Source of the DNA: Pseudomonas fragi
Lineage (GTDB): Bacteria; Pseudomonadota; Gammaproteobacteria; Pseudomonadales; Pseudomonadaceae
Direction of reading: 5' to 3'
Length of the DNA stretch: 64,000 nucleotides
Assembly (NCBI RefSeq): GCF_025426255.1
Contig: NZ_CP104861.1
Location: forward strand, 4,154,001-4,218,000
Every line of letters begins with the position of its first letter. Positions within the stretch are counted from its first letter, which is position 1. A program made the position numbers and the translations under genes. This document shows, in pieces, positions 60,123 through 64,000 of the stretch. The notes beneath the pieces were generated by a model, which saw nothing but the letters and a program-made list of their open reading frames with translations, made no database searches and was not told the DNA's origin.

Positions 60123-62969
60123 ATGGATAAGACCTACCAGCCGCACGCCATTGAAACTTCCTGGTACAAAACCTGGGAAGAAGAGAATTATTTTGCCCCG
60201 CAAGGCGCGGGCGACCCGTACACCATCATGATCCCGCCGCCTAACGTCACCGGCAGCTTGCACATGGGTCACGGTTTTAACAACGCGATCATGGACGCAC
60301 TGATCCGTTTCCGCCGCATGCAGGGTCGCAACACCCTGTGGCAGCCGGGCACCGACCACGCGGGTATCGCCACCCAAATGCTGGTTGAGCGTCAGATCGA
60401 AGCACAAGGTCTGAACCGCCATGACTTGGGCCGCGAGAAGTTCCTGGACAAGATCTGGGAATGGAAAGACCAATCCGGCGGCAACATCAGCCGTCAGATC
60501 CGTCGCCTTGGCTCGTCCGTAGACTGGAGCCGCGAACGCTTCACCATGGATGACGGCCTGTCCGAAGCCGTGAAAGAAGCCTTTGTTCGCCTGCACGAAG
60601 ACGGTCTGATCTACCGCGGCAAGCGTCTGGTCAACTGGGACACCAAGCTGCACACCGCAATTTCCGACCTTGAAGTGGAAAACCACGACGAGAAAGGTTT
60701 CCTGTGGAACCTGCGCTACCCGCTGGCTGACGGCGCCAAAACCGCCGAAGGTCTGGATTACCTGGTGGTTGCTACCACCCGTCCAGAAACCATGCTCGGC
60801 GACGCTGCCGTTGCGGTAAACCCGGAAGACGAACGCTACAAGGCCCTGATCGGCAAGTTTGTTGAGCTGCCACTGGTTGGTCGCCGCATCCCGATCATCG
60901 CTGACGATTACTGCGATCCTGAATTCGGCACCGGCTGCGTGAAAATCACCCCGGCCCACGATTTCAACGACTACGAAGTCGGCAAGCGCCATAACCTGCC
61001 ACTGCTGAACATCTTCGACAAAAACGCCAAAGTGCTGCCTGCTGCTCAGGTGTTCAACCTCGACGGCAAGCTGAACGAAACTGTCGATGGCACCCTGCCG
61101 GCCAAATACGCCGGTCTGGATCGCTTCGAAGCGCGCAAGCAAATCGTGGCGGACTTTGACGAAGCCGGTCTGTTGGTCAGCGTCGACGATCACGCCCTGA
61201 AAGTACCGAAAGGCGACCGCTCGGGCACCATCATCGAGCCGTGGCTGACCGACCAGTGGTACGTGTCGACCAAGCCATTGGCAGAACCAGCGATTGCCGC
61301 CGTTGAAGACGGCCGCATCGCGTTCGTGCCAAAGCAATACGAAAACATGTACTTCTCGTGGATGCGTGACATCCAGGACTGGTGCATCAGCCGTCAGCTG
61401 TGGTGGGGCCACCGCATTCCGGCCTGGTACGACGAATCGGGCAAGGTCTACGTAGGCCGCGACGAAGCCGAAGTTCGTGCCAAGCACAACCTGGGTCCGG
61501 ACGTTGCGCTGCAACAGGACAACGACGTGCTCGACACCTGGTTCAGTTCGGGTCTGTGGACGTTCTCCACCCTGGGCTGGCCAGAAAAAACCGACGCGCT
61601 GAAAACCTTCCACTCCACTGACGTGCTGGTGACCGGTTTCGACATCATTTTCTTCTGGGTTGCCCGGATGATCATGCTCACCATGCATTTGGTGAAGAAC
61701 GAAGACGGCACCCCGCAAGTTCCGTTCAAGACCGTGTATGTACACGGCCTGGTGCGTGACGGTCAGGGCCAGAAGATGTCCAAGTCCAAGGGCAACGTCC
61801 TGGACCCGCTGGACATCATCGACGGTATTGAACTCGAAGACCTGGTGGCCAAACGCACCACCGGCCTGATGCAGCCAAAACTGCTGAAGAAAATCGAGAA
61901 GCAGACCCGCGACGAATTTGCCGACGGCATCGCCAGCTACGGCACCGACGCCCTGCGCTTCACCTTCTGCTCGCTGGCATCCACCGGTCGTGACATCAAG
62001 TTCGACATGGGCCGCGTTGAAGGCTATCGCAACTTCTGCAACAAGATCTGGAACGCGGCGCGCTACGTGCTGGACAAGGGCGAAGACTGCGGCCAGAACG
62101 GCGAAGCCTACGAACTGTCGCTGGCCGACCGCTGGATCATCTCGCAGTTGCAACGCACCGAAGCCGAAGTGACCCGTCACCTCGACCAGTTCCGTTTCGA
62201 CCTCGCGGCACAAGCCTTGTACGAGTTCATCTGGAACCAGTACTGCGACTGGTACCTGGAACTGTCCAAGCCTGTGCTGTGGGACGAAAACGCTCCGGTA
62301 GAACGTCAGCGCGGCACCCGCCGCACGCTGGTACGTGTACTGGAAGTGGCCTTGCGTCTGGCGCACCCGTTCATGCCGTTCATCACCGAAGAAATCTGGC
62401 AGCGCATCGCGCCGCTGGCCGGCGTTGAAGGCAAGACCATCATGCTGCAACCGTGGCCGGTGGCTAACGAAGCACGCATCGACCAGGCTGCCGAAGACGA
62501 TATCGAATGGCTCAAGGGCTTGATGCTCGGCACGCGTAACATCCGTGGCGAAATGAACATCGGCCCGGGCAAACCGTTGCAGCTGTACCTGAAAAACGTC
62601 AGCAGCGAAGACCAGCGCCGTCTGACCGAGAACGATGCCTTGCTCAAAAAGCTGGCTAAACTCGAATCGATCACTGTGTTGCAAGATGGCGCCGAAGCAC
62701 CTCTGTCTGCTACCGCTCTGGTAGGTGAGATGGAAGTACTGGTGCCAATGGCCGGCCTGATCGACAAAAATGCAGAGTTGGCGCGCCTGGACAAGGAAAT
62801 CCAGCGCTTGCACGGCGAAGTTGCGCGAGTGGGCGGCAAATTGTCGAATGCCGCGTTCGTTGACAAGGCTCCGGCCGAAGTCATCGAAAAAGAACGTGCC
62901 AAATTGGCCGAAGCCGAACAGGCCTTGAGCAAATTGGCAGACCAGCACGCGCGGATTTCCAGCCTGTAA
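60123..62969 (+). CDS. valS: Valyl-tRNA synthetase
   Basis: 948 aa, class I. HIGH-type motif PPPNVTGSLHMGHGFNNAIM, KMSKS in GQKMSKSKGNVLDPLD, editing domain (~195-330; TTRPETMLGDAAVAVNPED), WTFSTLGWP, anticodon-binding domain and the C-terminal coiled coil (~885-945; LARLDKEIQRLHGEVARVGG). It charges tRNA-Val. No T-box or other leader was recognised. Confidence 0.98.
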   Translation: MDKTYQPHAIETSWYKTWEEENYFAPQGAGDPYTIMIPPPNVTGSLHMGHGFNNAIMDALIRFRRMQGRNTLWQPGTDHAGIATQMLVERQIEAQGLNRHDLGREKFLDKIWEWKDQSGGNISRQIRRLGSSVDWSRERFTMDDGLSEAVKEAFVRLHEDGLIYRGKRLVNWDTKLHTAISDLEVENHDEKGFLWNLRYPLADGAKTAEGLDYLVVATTRPETMLGDAAVAVNPEDERYKALIGKFVELPLVGRRIPIIADDYCDPEFGTGCVKITPAHDFNDYEVGKRHNLPLLNIFDKNAKVLPAAQVFNLDGKLNETVDGTLPAKYAGLDRFEARKQIVADFDEAGLLVSVDDHALKVPKGDRSGTIIEPWLTDQWYVSTKPLAEPAIAAVEDGRIAFVPKQYENMYFSWMRDIQDWCISRQLWWGHRIPAWYDESGKVYVGRDEAEVRAKHNLGPDVALQQDNDVLDTWFSSGLWTFSTLGWPEKTDALKTFHSTDVLVTGFDIIFFWVARMIMLTMHLVKNEDGTPQVPFKTVYVHGLVRDGQGQKMSKSKGNVLDPLDIIDGIELEDLVAKRTTGLMQPKLLKKIEKQTRDEFADGIASYGTDALRFTFCSLASTGRDIKFDMGRVEGYRNFCNKIWNAARYVLDKGEDCGQNGEAYELSLADRWIISQLQRTEAEVTRHLDQFRFDLAAQALYEFIWNQYCDWYLELSKPVLWDENAPVERQRGTRRTLVRVLEVALRLAHPFMPFITEEIWQRIAPLAGVEGKTIMLQPWPVANEARIDQAAEDDIEWLKGLMLGTRNIRGEMNIGPGKPLQLYLKNVSSEDQRRLTENDALLKKLAKLESITVLQDGAEAPLSATALVGEMEVLVPMAGLIDKNAELARLDKEIQRLHGEVARVGGKLSNAAFVDKAPAEVIEKERAKLAEAEQALSKLADQHARISSL

Positions 62970-62984
62970 ATACGCTGCGCACCT

Positions 62985-63045
62985 GATCGCGGGCAAGGCC
63001 GCTCCCGCAGGGTTTAACTCTGCAGGAACGGGCTTGCCCGCGATT
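62985..63045. repeat. REP element (type A variant)
   Basis: GATCGCGGGCAAGGCCGCTC... (62985-63010) and its inverse (63020-63045) match at 22 of 26 positions around a 9-nt loop. It is related to the type A family through the GCGGGCAAG core and lies between valS and rlmF, ending 22 nt before the rlmF start. Confidence 0.75.
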
Positions 63046-63067
63046 GCTTTTGTGGAATGAATTGAAC

Positions 63068-64000
63068 ATGACTACCCCACGTACTTCCAAAGCCACACGC
63101 CACAAGCCCAAGGCTGCCAGCGATGCCAAGCCGGTCGAGCCACGGGTCAAACCCAGCCTGCACCCGCGCAACCGCCATCAGGGCCGCTACGACTTCCCTC
63201 AGCTGATTTCGGTATGTCCGGAGCTGGCCGAGTTCGTGATCATCAACCCGTACGGCAAAGAGAGCATCGACTTCGCCAACCCGACTGCCGTGCGCGTATT
63301 CAACCGTGCCCTGCTCAAGGCGTTCTACGGCATTGCTCACTGGGATATCCCGGCCGACTACCTGTGCCCGCCTGTCCCGGGTCGTGCTGACTACGTGCAC
63401 TTCCTGGCTGACCTGCTGGCCAGCATGAACGACGGCGAAATCCCGCGCGGGCAAAACGTTCGCGTTCTGGACATCGGCATGGGCGCCAACTGCGTCTACC
63501 CGCTGATCGGCCATAGCGAATACCGCTGGCAGTTCCTGGGCACCGAAGTCGACCCAACAGCCGTCAAAGCGGCCAAGGCAATCGTGCAGTCCAACGGCCT
63601 GAACAAAGCCATCAGCCTGCGTCTGCAACCCAACCCGCAGAAAATCCTGCTGGACCTGCTGGAAAGCAGCGAACGCTTCGACCTGACCATGTGTAACCCG
63701 CCGTTCCACGCATCCCTGGATGAAGCGACGCGCGGCAGTGAGCGTAAATGGCGCGCATTGGGCAAGGCGGATCCAAAGCGCAAGCTGCCGGTTCTGAACT
63801 TTGGTGGCCAGGCGGCCGAGTTGTGGTGCGAAGGCGGCGAACAGCGCTTTGTCACGCAACTGATCCGCGAAAGCATCCAGGTGGGTCGACAAATTCTGTG
63901 GTTCAGCGTTTTGGTATCCAAGGCATCGAACTTGCCGGCCATCCAGACTGCGCTGAAAAAAGCCGGTGCGCGCGAAAGCCAAGTGGTGGACATGTCCCAG
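63068..64000 (+). CDS. rlmF: RlmF, 23S rRNA (adenine1618-N6)-methyltransferase (partial, 3' end beyond window)
   Basis: The ATG at 63068 opens 311 codons running off the right edge without a stop. A basic N-terminus (~1-37) is followed by the RlmF fold: HPRNRHQGRYDFPQLI, NPTAVRVFNRALLKAFYGI, SAM motif VRVLDIGMGANCVYPLIG, and the N6-adenine methylase motif MCNPPFHASLDEA. It methylates A1618 of 23S rRNA. Most of the protein is present; only the C-terminal tail is missing. Confidence 0.94.
   Translation, partial: MTTPRTSKATRHKPKAASDAKPVEPRVKPSLHPRNRHQGRYDFPQLISVCPELAEFVIINPYGKESIDFANPTAVRVFNRALLKAFYGIAHWDIPADYLCPPVPGRADYVHFLADLLASMNDGEIPRGQNVRVLDIGMGANCVYPLIGHSEYRWQFLGTEVDPTAVKAAKAIVQSNGLNKAISLRLQPNPQKILLDLLESSERFDLTMCNPPFHASLDEATRGSERKWRALGKADPKRKLPVLNFGGQAAELWCEGGEQRFVTQLIRESIQVGRQILWFSVLVSKASNLPAIQTALKKAGARESQVVDMSQ

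Noticed and set aside
59934..62996. A 1020-codon open frame on the minus strand opposite valS
   Set aside because: It is fully antisense to a complete, motif-verified valS and has a composition typical of a codon-bias shadow; no family motifs.

Overview
The window is chromosomal DNA of a Pseudomonas. This rests on gene families and gene order: a Wsp chemosensory operon, recJ / thrC-hom-dsbC-xerD, the rpsP-rimM-trmD-rplS block beside ffh, a nagR-nagA-nagB-nagF-nagE PTS cluster, purL-mltF, pdxJ-recO-era-rnc-lepB-lepA, and divergent lptFG / pepA-holC-valS. The moderate GC, the N-acetylglucosamine PTS and the dispersed REP sequences fit the fluorescens/fragi side of the genus, but the species is an inference. 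Nearly everything is core or conserved accessory genome. I see no prophage, integrase island, IS element, CRISPR array, rRNA or tRNA.

Layout. 1-4.5 kb: wspA-B-C-D-E on the minus strand (wspE cut by the edge), a surface-sensing system that normally drives c-di-GMP synthesis. 4.7-8.5 kb: a Tat-exported phosphoesterase, a DUF533/TerB-like membrane protein and an old-yellow-enzyme reductase. 8.7-13.2 kb: recJ, yaeQ, a class III CoA-transferase and a periplasmic solute-binding-like protein. 13.4-16.0 kb: an orphan receiver protein next to a decayed BvgS-type sensor that has a frameshift and no kinase core. 16.1-20.8 kb: thrC, hom, dsbC, xerD. 20.9-30.3 kb: a CPA1 antiporter, a thioesterase, the ribosomal/tRNA-modification operon, ffh, a CcsA-like protein, a CorC-like protein and an MHS-type MFS transporter.

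30.4-35.1 kb: purT, a VUT-family protein, DUF1289, a gamma-carbonic anhydrase, two Nudix hydrolases and an L,D-transpeptidase. 35.2-42.5 kb: the nag regulon, which takes up GlcNAc as GlcNAc-6-P (NagF+NagE), deacetylates it (NagA), deaminates it (NagB-II), and is controlled by the GntR regulator NagR. 42.6-48.6 kb: a NIF3-like protein, purL and mltF. 48.7-57.2 kb: pdxJ, recO, era, rnc, a remnant of a DUF4845 gene, lepB, lepA, lptG, lptF. 57.5-64 kb: pepA, holC, an acidic hypothetical gene, valS and rlmF (cut by the edge).

The most unusual items are small. They are: two gene-decay events (the kinase-less BvgS-like gene and the DUF4845 remnant between lepB and rnc); a second IIB domain in NagE that lacks the phosphorylatable Cys; REP elements whose arms supply the stop codons of two genes; a possible leaderless mltF; and paired operator-like repeats upstream of nagR. 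I did not find a clearly new multi-gene system.
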